This document shows positions 16,001 to 22,528 of a stretch of 22,528 nt of DNA, one piece after another. The stretch covers positions 1-22,528 of the forward strand of contig CAZDWZ010000029.1 in assembly GCA_964509425.1 (NCBI GenBank). Reading direction: 5' to 3'. Origin of the DNA: CAZDWZ01 sp964509425. Its GTDB lineage: Bacteria; Bdellovibrionota_C; UBA2361; SZUA-149; CAZDWZ01. The notes beneath the pieces were generated by a model. The model did no database searches. It worked only from the letters and a program-made list of their open reading frames with translations, and had not been told where the DNA came from. Numbering within the stretch: the first letter of the stretch is position 1; every line of letters starts with the position of its first letter. The position numbers and the translations under genes were made by a program.

Positions 16001-16453
16001 TCAGATGAGGAGCGTTACGGTCTTTCGGAGGGCGTAGACGTCGGAGGAGAGAGACGCGGGACGGACTTCGCGGGGCCTCTGAATTCGGGACAGGAAGTTA
16101 ACGGAGAGGTCGTGCCGGGGAACGACTGCGAGGAACACGAGGGGCGGCAGAGTCAGAAGTGATTCGGCTCCGCCGGACGTAGGCCGTGCCGAGCCGCTTG
16201 CGATCGCCACGTCCTGGCAGCCCTCGCAATCTCCGTGAGCACTCGCGAACTGTGGGCACTCGCGCGGGTCGGTAGCCGAGTGCTCCGACACTCCCTCCAG
16301 GCAGCGCCCGGCATTGTCGGCCAGCTCCACCCGCGTTCCCCCGTCGGCGGCCACGCACAGCACCGCGCCCCGGCCGACGGCCCCCGAGAGGACCATGACG
16401 GCGGCACAGAGCCACGGGAGTATTCTGCGGAGGAGTTCCATCGGGCGGTCCAT
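16001..16453 (-). CDS. small Cys-rich exported protein at head of the czc-like operon
   Basis: A predicted exported protein of 150 residues. The N-terminus MDRPMELLRRILPWLCAAVM is a signal or anchor. The mature part has VLCVAADGGTRVELADNAGRC, then SEHSATDPRECPQFASAHGD and the pair CEGC before QDVAI; Cys are at 16, 33, 51, 66, 76 and 79. The pattern LC-x-ADG followed by a C-x2-C before a QD/VD segment occurs in small exported proteins that I recall beside metal-efflux genes, but I cannot name the family. It is the first gene of the minus-strand unit, 108 bases before the outer-membrane factor. A metal-binding or sensing role is inference from Cys/His content and position. ATG 16441 is an alternative start; neither has a strong ribosome-binding site. 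Confidence 0.65.
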   Translation of the reverse strand: MDRPMELLRRILPWLCAAVMVLSGAVGRGAVLCVAADGGTRVELADNAGRCLEGVSEHSATDPRECPQFASAHGDCEGCQDVAIASGSARPTSGGAESLLTLPPLVFLAVVPRHDLSVNFLSRIQRPREVRPASLSSDVYALRKTVTLLI

Positions 16454-16508
16454 AACACCGTTTCCGTTTTTCAGCCAAGGAGTCCGATCTCAACTTTGAC
16501 GGTTCTCA

Positions 16509-16575
16509 CCGGGAAATAGTCAGATGACGGACGTCCCCGGAAGTACTCAGCTTGTTGTCTCCGGAAATCACTCAG
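16509..16575. repeat. three degenerate direct repeats, IS21-like end or operator array
   Basis: CCGGGAAATAGTCAG (16509-16523), CCGGAAGTACTCAG (16537-16550) and CCGGAAATCACTCAG (16561-16575) share CCGGAA followed by TCAG, with ends spaced 27 and 25 bases apart. Tandem copies of a short motif ending in (A/C)TCAG are typical of the multiple terminal repeats of IS21-family elements. No istA or istB is present. Alternatively they are binding sites for a regulator of the minus-strand operon, whose start lies 56-122 bases away. Confidence 0.45.
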
Positions 16576-16750
16576 GGTTTCGCCGGCACTCGGGCTCGCG
16601 TCCAGGCGAGGCGGCCCGCTCCACGTGTTGACGAAGGCGCACCTCGTCGCAGTGCCTGACGAGACCGTAAATCGACAACACGTGGCCGCCCCAAAGCCGG
16701 AGGACCGGTTCAGGCTGCTCCATTCGCTTTTTGACGCGCCTCGGATTTCC
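16568..16750 (-). pseudogene. short open frame beside the IS21-like repeats, possible gene relic
   Basis: A 60-codon frame from ATG 16750 (starting MGNPRRVKKRMEQPEP, containing LWGGHVLSIYGLVRHCDEV) to a TGA at 16568-16570, which lies inside the third repeat. Third positions are mostly G or C, as in real genes here. The basic composition and the position next to the repeats suggest the end of a degraded mobile-element gene. I do not recognise it; it may also be non-coding. Confidence 0.25.
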
Positions 16751-16970
16751 CATCACGATCCCCGAACGACATTTCGTCGCGGGGCTAGTTACCACCCCTC
16801 TTTGCACGTTGACCAGCCGGCGGCAGGCCCCCGCGATTCGTCACAGCGGGACGCCGCGACGACGTGCCCGCCGGGTTGCAACGATTTCTCTCATTCTTCC
16901 GGGTGCGCACCGCCGATGAAGACTGAGGACAGCGTCGAACCGTCACACAGCGGAATCCGGACAAGACGTC

Positions 16971-17396
16971 ATGCGGCACCTGGCGGCCATAATCGCGGCG
17001 GTACTGTCGGTCACGACCGGCGGCCCGCTGCGCTGCCCGTGCCGCCTCGCAACGCTCACCACCGCGCCGGCCAAGGCCACGTCGGAGGAGCGGGGTGATT
17101 CGGGCTGCTCGCACCAGTGCGGGTGTAAGTCGCACGCGGGAAAGGACGTTGACCGCCAGGCCCCGCCGTCTTCGCCGCGACCCGAGCCTTGCGATCACGG
17201 TCCCGGAATCGACCTTCTCGCCTTCACCGCCGTCGATCGTCAGGCGGACGACGCGGGCGGCACTCAACTCGTCGTTCCGGGCGTCGCGCGTACCGGCTCG
17301 GAGCTGGCGCGAAAACACGCGCTCGTTCCCGACCCGTCCGGTCGGAGCACGTCACCAACTTCACACCTCCGCTACGCTCACGCGTTTCGCTGTTAG
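16971..17396 (+). CDS. small Cys-rich exported protein at head of second efflux set
   Basis: A predicted exported protein of 141 residues. A short hydrophobic leader (MRHLAAIIAAVLSVTT) is followed at once by CPC (22-24), then GCSHQCGCKSH (Cys46, 50, 52), PEPCDHG (Cys74) and a C-terminal Cys141. The order C-x-C, C-x-CK, then PxC near Pro/Arg matches the protein at 18997-19467, so they look like relatives. It lies 74 bases upstream of the outer-membrane lipoprotein gene on the same strand and divergent from the czc-like unit. The ligands suggest thiol metal binding (Cu, Ag, Zn or Cd), which is inference. The C-terminal third does not resemble its relative, so the true end or frame there is less certain. 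Confidence 0.6.
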   Translation: MRHLAAIIAAVLSVTTGGPLRCPCRLATLTTAPAKATSEERGDSGCSHQCGCKSHAGKDVDRQAPPSSPRPEPCDHGPGIDLLAFTAVDRQADDAGGTQLVVPGVARTGSELARKHALVPDPSGRSTSPTSHLRYAHAFRC

Positions 17397-17470
17397 CGCG
17401 CCCTCCCCTTCAGTCTTGATCACCCACCGGTGTTCCGAGTCCACCGCCGTGCGCGGTTGGAGGGCGATAC

Positions 17471-18943
17471 ATGCGCGGAAGTGTAGCCTCGAATAGTTGG
17501 CACTCGTCGTGCCGCGTCGTGGGCGTCTCACTCCTCTTAGGAGTCCTGGGATGCGCCTCCGCGCCGTACCCGCACGCGGAGCCGCACGCGGTCGTGCCCC
17601 CGCGAGCCGCCGCGCGCCCACAGCCGTCCGGCGTGAAGCAGGCGGCGCATCAAGAGCCAGCGGGGAAGATGCCGACCGGTGAAGTACCGCCGCGCGGCTC
17701 CGCACCCGTCACCGTGGACGAATTGGTCCAGCTCGCCGTCGCGCAGAACCCGCGGCTCGGCAAAGCAACCTTCGCCATCGACGCCGCGCAGGGGAAGTAC
17801 GCCCAAGCCGGCCTCTACCCGAACCCGCTCCTCGCGGTGACGGCCGACGAACTCGGCGACCGCCAGGGTCCCGGCGGCATCATCACCGCCCCGCAGGTCA
17901 CGCAGGAGATCGTCACCGGCCGGAAACTCACGCTCTCGCAGGCGGTGGCCGCGAAGGAAGTGGACCAGACGGCACTCTCACTCCTCCGCGAGCGCTACGG
18001 CGTCGTGGGCTCGGTCCGGGCCGCGTTCTACGACCTCTACGCTCTCGAGCGGCGAATCGTCGTCCTCGACGAACTGACCAAACTCGCCGGAGAGGCGGTC
18101 AAGAACGGGCAGACTCTTCTCGACGCGAAGCAAATCGCCCGGCTCGACATCGTTCAGCTCGAAGTTGAACTCGCCCGCTTTCGTTCGCAGGGGGAAGCGG
18201 CGAGGCAGGAACTCTCCGGAGCGAGAAAGCGCCTCGCTGCGGTCGTCGGGGACCCGCGGCTAGCCGTCGGCGTTCCCGCGGGGCCGTTCGAGGAGGTGCC
18301 GGGGTACGACCCGGAGCGAACGCTCGACACGGTGCTCGCCACGCACCCCGAGGTGCGGTCCGCGAGGGTTGGCGTCGAGCGGGCGCAAGCCGCCATCCGC
18401 CGGGCCGAGGTGGAGCCGATCCCGAACGTGACCGTCTCGACTGGCTACGTCCGGCAGAACCAGAACCGGTCGAACGACTGGCTGCTCGGGGTAAGCGCCC
18501 CACTCCCGACTTGGAACCGGAATCAGGGGAACATCCGCGCGGCAAAAGCCGAACTCGGCATGGCCATTCAAGAAGTCGGGCGGGTCGAGAACGAACTCGC
18601 CGAGCGCGTCGCGACCGCGCTCCGCGCGTACGCGGCGGCGGCGAAACTCGCCGAGCAGTACCGCGACGACATCCTCCCGAAGGCCGAGGAAACGTACAAG
18701 CTCTCGCTCGAAGCGTTCAAGGGCGGGCAGTTCGAGTATCTGCGGGTCATCCAGGCCCAGCGCGCCGTCGCCGAGGCGAGACTCGAATACAACCGCGCCC
18801 TCGGGGAGGCGTGGAAGGCCGCGGCAGAACTATCGGGCCTGCTGCTCGAAGAGTGGTGGCCCGGCCCGCCGCCGACGATGAAAGCGCCGGCCAAGCTCCC
18901 GCCCCCGAAACTACTGCGCAAGAACGAGGTCGAACAGCGTTAG
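17471..18943 (+). CDS. TolC/CzcC-family outer-membrane efflux lipoprotein
   Basis: An outer-membrane factor of 490 residues. The lipobox VSLLLGVLGC places the lipidated residue at Cys28, followed by a His/Pro-rich linker to about residue 75. The two OEP repeats begin with VTVDELVQLAVAQNPRLGKA and include GLYPNPLLAV, coiled-coil helices, and a second repeat with NRNQGNIRAAKAEL and EAFKGGQFEYLRVIQAQRAV. The Pro-rich C-terminus (PPPTMKAPAKLPPPK) should lie in the periplasm. The start ATG 17471 has GGAGGG six bases upstream. It belongs with the adaptor (19590) and pump (21050) to make a second tripartite metal efflux system. The lipid anchor sets it apart from the central czcC-like protein; CusC-type factors are also lipidated, which fits a Cu/Ag-like system but does not prove it. 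Confidence 0.93.
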   Translation: MRGSVASNSWHSSCRVVGVSLLLGVLGCASAPYPHAEPHAVVPPRAAARPQPSGVKQAAHQEPAGKMPTGEVPPRGSAPVTVDELVQLAVAQNPRLGKATFAIDAAQGKYAQAGLYPNPLLAVTADELGDRQGPGGIITAPQVTQEIVTGRKLTLSQAVAAKEVDQTALSLLRERYGVVGSVRAAFYDLYALERRIVVLDELTKLAGEAVKNGQTLLDAKQIARLDIVQLEVELARFRSQGEAARQELSGARKRLAAVVGDPRLAVGVPAGPFEEVPGYDPERTLDTVLATHPEVRSARVGVERAQAAIRRAEVEPIPNVTVSTGYVRQNQNRSNDWLLGVSAPLPTWNRNQGNIRAAKAELGMAIQEVGRVENELAERVATALRAYAAAAKLAEQYRDDILPKAEETYKLSLEAFKGGQFEYLRVIQAQRAVAEARLEYNRALGEAWKAAAELSGLLLEEWWPGPPPTMKAPAKLPPPKLLRKNEVEQR

Positions 18944-18996
18944 TCTTGACGCGGGGCCGGGCGGCTGGATAATGCCCCTGCCTTAAGGAGTCTTCG

Positions 18997-19467
18997 ATGC
19001 TTCTCCGGCTGGTGCTCGCGATGCTGACGGTGACGGGGCCGATCCCCGTCCGCGTCTGCACGTGCGCCGCGGCCGTGAGCATCCGGCTTTCCGCGAACAC
19101 TCCGGCCGCCGAGCCGCCCGCCGCGGAAAGCAAAGGCTGCGCTTGCAAGCACCGCACGCAGGAGGCAGAAGGCGCGCTCGCCGGAGCGAGCGAGAACGCT
19201 CCGCGCGGCGATTCGCGAAGGAACGCGGAATACCCGGCGAAGCCCACTCACGACAAGGACTGCCCCGCGGTTTCCCCCCGCCCGACCGTCTCGGCGACTG
19301 CGCCTTCGCCCGCCACCGACGCCCCGAGCGACTCGGACGCTGTTCTCCACTTCGTCGGCGACGAGCCTTCGCTCTCCGGGCCGCGACACACCGCTCTCCA
19401 GACACCCGCTCATCACTCTCGAACCACCCTCCCGCTCTACCTCTCGTTCCTTTCGATTCGCATTTAG
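18997..19467 (+). CDS. small Cys/His-rich exported protein between outer-membrane factor and adaptor
   Basis: A predicted exported protein of 156 residues. The leader MLLRLVLAMLTVTGPIPV is followed by CTC (21-23), then GCACKHR (Cys48, Cys50), HDKDCPAVSPRP (Cys89), a Ser/Thr/Pro-rich stretch, paired His (AHH, 138-140), and a hydrophobic end LPLYLSFLSIRI. AAGGAG lies six bases before ATG 18997, so the start is firm. It shares the C-x-C, C-x-CK and PxC layout with the protein at 16971-17396. It lies 53 bases after the outer-membrane factor and 122 bases before the adaptor. A periplasmic metal-buffering or sensing role is inferred; no CusF-type fold is evident. Confidence 0.65.
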   Translation: MLLRLVLAMLTVTGPIPVRVCTCAAAVSIRLSANTPAAEPPAAESKGCACKHRTQEAEGALAGASENAPRGDSRRNAEYPAKPTHDKDCPAVSPRPTVSATAPSPATDAPSDSDAVLHFVGDEPSLSGPRHTALQTPAHHSRTTLPLYLSFLSIRI

Positions 19468-19589
19468 CCACTTCACATCGACCCCAACCGCCGCGCCTCG
19501 GGTGACCGCCCGCGCGTGACGGTGCTCCGTCGTTCCCTTGCAATCCATCCCAGCGAACTGGGCCGCACGCCCGTGCACCCGAGGGTGTC

Positions 19590-21014
19590 ATGAAACTACG
19601 CCAGGTCGTTTCCCCGGCCCTCACCGTCGCCGTCCTCGGCGGGCTCGGCTACGCCGCCTACCGCACCCAGGACAAGTGGGTGCCCCACGTGTTCCCGGCC
19701 AGGGCCGCGAAAACCGCCGATCCCCACGGGGGCGAGAAGGGGAAGGACGAACACGCCGCCAAGCCGGTCGACCGGGTGAAGCTCTCCCCGCAGGCGCAGA
19801 AGAACCTCGCCCTCGACGCGGACACCCTCACCCCGCGGGAGTACTGGCGCACCATGCTCATTCCGGGCGTGGTCGTTGATCGCCCCGGCGAGAGTGACCG
19901 GGGCGTGACCTCGAAGGTCGCCGGCGTCGTCATCGCGATCAAGGCCCGGCCGGGCGACACGGTGAAGGCCGGCGACCCGCTCTTCACCATCCAGCTCGCG
20001 AGCGAGTTCCTCCAGAGCGCTCAGACGGATCTCGTGAAGACGGTCAAGGAGTTGGAGTTCGCCACCGTCGATCGCGACCTCATCGCGGGCCTGGTCAAGA
20101 AGGGTACCACGGCCGAAGCGGAACTCCTCAAGCGACAGAACGTGGTCGACCGCCTGAGCACACAACTGAACGGGAACCGCCGCCAACTCCAGGTGTTCGG
20201 CCTGACCCCCGACCAGGTGAACCGAATCGAGAAGGGCGAAGTTATCACCGAGCTGACGGTCGTCGCCCCCAGCAGCAACCCGAAGGCGGTCCCGGCCGCG
20301 GCCGCGAGTCCCGGCGAATCCACCCCGCCCGCCGCCCTCATGTTCGAGGTCCAGGAACTGAAGGTCACGCTCGGCGAGCAGGTGACCGCCGGGCAGACCC
20401 TCTGCCTCCTCGCCAACCACCAGCGGCTCTTCGTCGAGGGCCGGGCGTTCAAGTCCGAGGCCGACACCCTCGCCGCCGCCGTCGAGAAGAAGACTCCCGT
20501 CCGGGCCGAGTTCGCCGACGAAATGGCCGGGGCGTGGAAGCCCCAGGAGCCGCTCCAGATCCACCACCTGTCGAACCAGGTGGACGCGGCCACGCGGACG
20601 TTCGCCTTCTACCTCCCGCTCGAGAACGAGCCGAGGACGTTCGAGCGGGACGGGAAGACGCACTTCGTGTGGCGGTACCGGCCGGGCCAGCGGGCGAGAC
20701 TCATGGTCCCGGTCGAGAAGCTCGCCACCTTCGCCGCGGACGGGACGACGGAAGTTCTCCCGTTCGTCCTCCCGACCGGCGCGGTCGTCCGCGAAGGGCC
20801 GGAGGCGTTCGTGTTCATCCAGACCGGGGACGTCTTCGTCAGGAAGCCCGTCCGGATCCTGCACGCGGACCGCGCGGACGTCGTGGTCGCGAACGACGGG
20901 AGCGTGACCGAGGCCGAGTACGTCGTGAAAAACCAGGCGGCGGCCATTAACCGGGCGCTCAAGGCGCAGGCGGCGGGCGGCGGCGACCCGCACGCCGGGC
21001 ACTCCCACGACTGA
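19590..21014 (+). CDS. RND efflux periplasmic adaptor (CusB/HlyD type)
   Basis: A membrane-fusion protein of 474 residues. An N-terminal hydrophobic segment (about 6-24) anchors it. A His-containing linker runs to about 60 (PHGGEKGKDEH). The beta-barrel/lipoyl part has VTSKVAGVVIAIKARPGDTVKAGDP (106-130 region), a helical hairpin at about 140-205, and the lipoyl second half VTLGEQVTAGQTL (259-271). The membrane-proximal domain carries RPGQRARLMVPV and LPTGAVV, and the end is DPHAGHSHD, a short metal-ligand tail. It is longer than the central adaptor (351) mainly through the hairpin and linkers. The start ATG 19590 has GAGGGTG just upstream. It is 35 bases from the pump gene and surely acts with it. 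Confidence 0.93.
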   Translation: MKLRQVVSPALTVAVLGGLGYAAYRTQDKWVPHVFPARAAKTADPHGGEKGKDEHAAKPVDRVKLSPQAQKNLALDADTLTPREYWRTMLIPGVVVDRPGESDRGVTSKVAGVVIAIKARPGDTVKAGDPLFTIQLASEFLQSAQTDLVKTVKELEFATVDRDLIAGLVKKGTTAEAELLKRQNVVDRLSTQLNGNRRQLQVFGLTPDQVNRIEKGEVITELTVVAPSSNPKAVPAAAASPGESTPPAALMFEVQELKVTLGEQVTAGQTLCLLANHQRLFVEGRAFKSEADTLAAAVEKKTPVRAEFADEMAGAWKPQEPLQIHHLSNQVDAATRTFAFYLPLENEPRTFERDGKTHFVWRYRPGQRARLMVPVEKLATFAADGTTEVLPFVLPTGAVVREGPEAFVFIQTGDVFVRKPVRILHADRADVVVANDGSVTEAEYVVKNQAAAINRALKAQAAGGGDPHAGHSHD

Positions 21015-21049
21015 GCGAGACCAGCCCACGGAAACGGAGCACCGGTCCC

Positions 21050-22528
21050 ATGCTGAACGCCGCCATCAAGTTCTCCCTCCGGCACCGCCCACTCGTGGTC
21101 GTCCTGTGCCTCGTCGCACTCGGGTACGGGACGTACCTCGCCACGCGGATGCCGATCGACGTGTTCCCGGACCTCGACCGCCCCCGCGTGGTCGTCATGA
21201 CCGAGTGCCCCGGCCTCGCCCCCGAGGAGGTGGAGACGCTCGTCACCTACCCGCTCGAGTCGGCGCTCCTCGGCGCGACCGGCGTGCAAGACGTGCGGAG
21301 CCAGTCCGGGTTCGGCCTCTCGGTCGTCTACGTCGAGTTCGGCTGGAACGTGGACATCAAGACCGCGCGGCAGACGGTGCAGGAGCGGCTCACCACCGTC
21401 GCCGGCGACCTGCCCGAGGGCGTCCGCCCGCAGATGGCCCCGATCAGCTCGATCATGGGCCAGATCATGATCGCCGGGATGCGGCGGCAGCCCGGACCGA
21501 AGGGCGGCGACTTGGTCGCGGTGCCGGGGACGCCGTACTTCGCCGAGCGCGTGCCGGGCAAAGACGACGAAGCCCCGGCGCTCTTCGTCTGGAAGCCGAC
21601 CGACCGGCGGGCCCCGTCGTCCTGGGAGCCGGTGCCCGTCAGCGGCACCGCGTGGCAGCCGGCTTCGGCGGACGGCTCGCGGCCAGTCCGCACCGCCGTC
21701 GCCGGACAGAGCCGGGAGTTGGTGTTCCCGTCCGAGTTGCAGCGGCAACTCTCCCTGCGGACCCTCGCCGACTGGGTGGTCCGGCCCCGGCTCCTCAAGA
21801 TCACCGGCATCGCCCAGGTCATCACGATGGGCGGCGGGCGGAAGCAGTACCAGGTGCTTGTGGACCCGGTGAAGCTCGCCGAGTTCGGCGTCACCTTGCA
21901 GAACGTCGAGGACGCCCTCCGCGCGAACAACGTGAACCACACCGGCGGGTACTCCGCCGCGGGCGGCACCGAGACGCCGATCCGCGTCATCGGCCGGCTC
22001 GGGCCGGCCCCGGAGCAGGTCGTCGCCGACCTCAACATCATCACGGTCAAGCCGCCCGAGAAGCACGAGGCGGGAAAGCCCCTCGGCCGCCCGGTACTTC
22101 TCAAGGACGTGGCGCGGGTGGTCGAGGGCGCGCAGCTCAAACGCGGCGACTCCACCGTTAACGGCTTCCCCGCGGTCGCGCTCACGATCTCGAAACAACC
22201 GCACGTGGACACCCGCGCGCTCACCGACGCGGTGAAGGCCGCGCTCCGCGACGTCGAGTCGTCGCTCCCGCCCGACGTGGTGGTCGAGACCGACCTGTAC
22301 CAGATCCGGGACTTCATCGACCGCGGCGTCTACAACGTCGGGGAGGCGCTCGTCGTCGGGGCCGGGCTCGTCCTCGTGATCCTGTTCCTGTTCCTGCTGA
22401 ACGTCCGCACCACGTTCATCTCGCTCACCGCGATCCCGCTCTCTCTCGTCGTCACGGTCCTCGTGTTCAAGCTCGTCGGCGCGATCACCGGGGTCGAGCT
22501 GTCGATCAACGTGATGACGCTCGGCGGG
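21050..22528 (+). CDS. CusA/CzcA-family heavy-metal efflux RND permease, 5' part (3' end outside window)
   Basis: The first 493 residues of an RND metal pump; the frame is still open at the last base. Helix 1 is near residues 13-32, with MPIDVFPDLDRPRVVVMTE right after it, the usual start of this family. The first porter domain contains an extra stretch of about 75 residues (about 155-230, rich in Pro, Arg and Ser) between GQIMIAGM and LRTLADWVVRPRLLKITG, which are close together in typical family members. The central membrane block ALVVGAGLVLVILFLFLLN and ISLTAIPLSLV closely matches the beginning of the left-hand partial pump, so the two are paralogues of one subfamily. The window ends just before the TM4 triad, so the metal class cannot be judged. 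The start ATG 21050 has GGAG 10 bases upstream, and the adaptor stop is 35 bases away. Confidence 0.94.
   Translation, partial: MLNAAIKFSLRHRPLVVVLCLVALGYGTYLATRMPIDVFPDLDRPRVVVMTECPGLAPEEVETLVTYPLESALLGATGVQDVRSQSGFGLSVVYVEFGWNVDIKTARQTVQERLTTVAGDLPEGVRPQMAPISSIMGQIMIAGMRRQPGPKGGDLVAVPGTPYFAERVPGKDDEAPALFVWKPTDRRAPSSWEPVPVSGTAWQPASADGSRPVRTAVAGQSRELVFPSELQRQLSLRTLADWVVRPRLLKITGIAQVITMGGGRKQYQVLVDPVKLAEFGVTLQNVEDALRANNVNHTGGYSAAGGTETPIRVIGRLGPAPEQVVADLNIITVKPPEKHEAGKPLGRPVLLKDVARVVEGAQLKRGDSTVNGFPAVALTISKQPHVDTRALTDAVKAALRDVESSLPPDVVVETDLYQIRDFIDRGVYNVGEALVVGAGLVLVILFLFLLNVRTTFISLTAIPLSLVVTVLVFKLVGAITGVELSINVMTLGG

Larger units (their letters stand above)
16454..16970. other. 517-base divergent intergenic region between two efflux operons
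   Basis: The space between two oppositely directed efflux units must contain both promoters. I see no confident -35/-10 pair; TTGACG near 16731 and TTGACC at 16809 lack a good -10. It carries three degenerate direct repeats (16509-16575) and a minus-strand open frame (16568-16750) that may be a gene relic. No regulator gene is present. Confidence 0.6.

Noticed and set aside
21106..22161. Plus-strand frame of 351 codons inside the right-hand pump
   Set aside because: Another frame of the same strand gives a clear RND pump from 21050 to the window end.
20609..22204. Long minus-strand frame of 531 codons, and the 19596-21029 minus frame
   Set aside because: Both lie opposite the adaptor and RND genes, whose families are clear; no recognisable domain on the minus strand.
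1..22528. CRISPR arrays, rRNA or tRNA genes
   Set aside because: No regularly spaced repeat array or RNA gene signature was seen when reading both strands.

Overview
The window is GC-rich, densely coding DNA that reads like an accessory envelope and metal-resistance island. The mix of families suggests a planctomycete, probably of the Gemmata group: tripartite RND metal pumps, lipoproteins, small Cys-rich exported proteins, half-size EamA permeases and a stand-alone tyrosine recombinase. That assignment is inference from gene style; no rRNA, tRNA or taxonomic marker gene is present.

Layout. Bases 2-4029 (+) hold the 3' two-thirds of a CusA/CzcA-type RND pump, a histidine kinase that overlaps it by ATGA, and a half-size EamA permease. 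Bases 4142-8758 hold, mostly on the minus strand, a TpbA-like phosphatase (copy A), a plus-strand tyrosine recombinase with a dif-like inverted repeat over its start codon, a lipoprotein (copy A), a GT39/ArnT-type glycosyltransferase and a second half-size EamA permease. Bases 8999-16453 (-) form one long metal-efflux unit: small Cys-rich exported protein, czcC-like outer-membrane factor, His-rich czcB-like adaptor, czcA-like RND pump, lipoprotein copy B (ATGA overlap with czcA, strong Shine-Dalgarno) and phosphatase copy B, with a likely terminator behind it. Bases 16454-16970 are a divergent control region carrying three degenerate repeats that resemble an IS21-family end. Bases 16971-22528 (+) hold a second efflux set: Cys-rich protein, TolC-like outer-membrane lipoprotein, another Cys-rich protein, adaptor, and an RND pump that runs off the window.

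How the genes may work together. There are three RND pumps of two subtypes. The central pump keeps the full D-x5-D-x6-E triad of the CzcA (divalent cation) type. The left pump has Ala at the first triad position, and the right pump resembles the left one over the roughly 45 residues both show. Adaptors and small exported proteins rich in Cys and His could capture metal in the periplasm. The least expected element is a lipoprotein plus membrane-anchored tyrosine/dual-specificity phosphatase pair. It occurs twice: once translationally coupled to czcA, and once behind a lipid-A-type glycosyltransferase where a recombinase gene now sits between the two members. I infer an envelope or exopolysaccharide signalling response linked to metal efflux; the sequence does not prove it.
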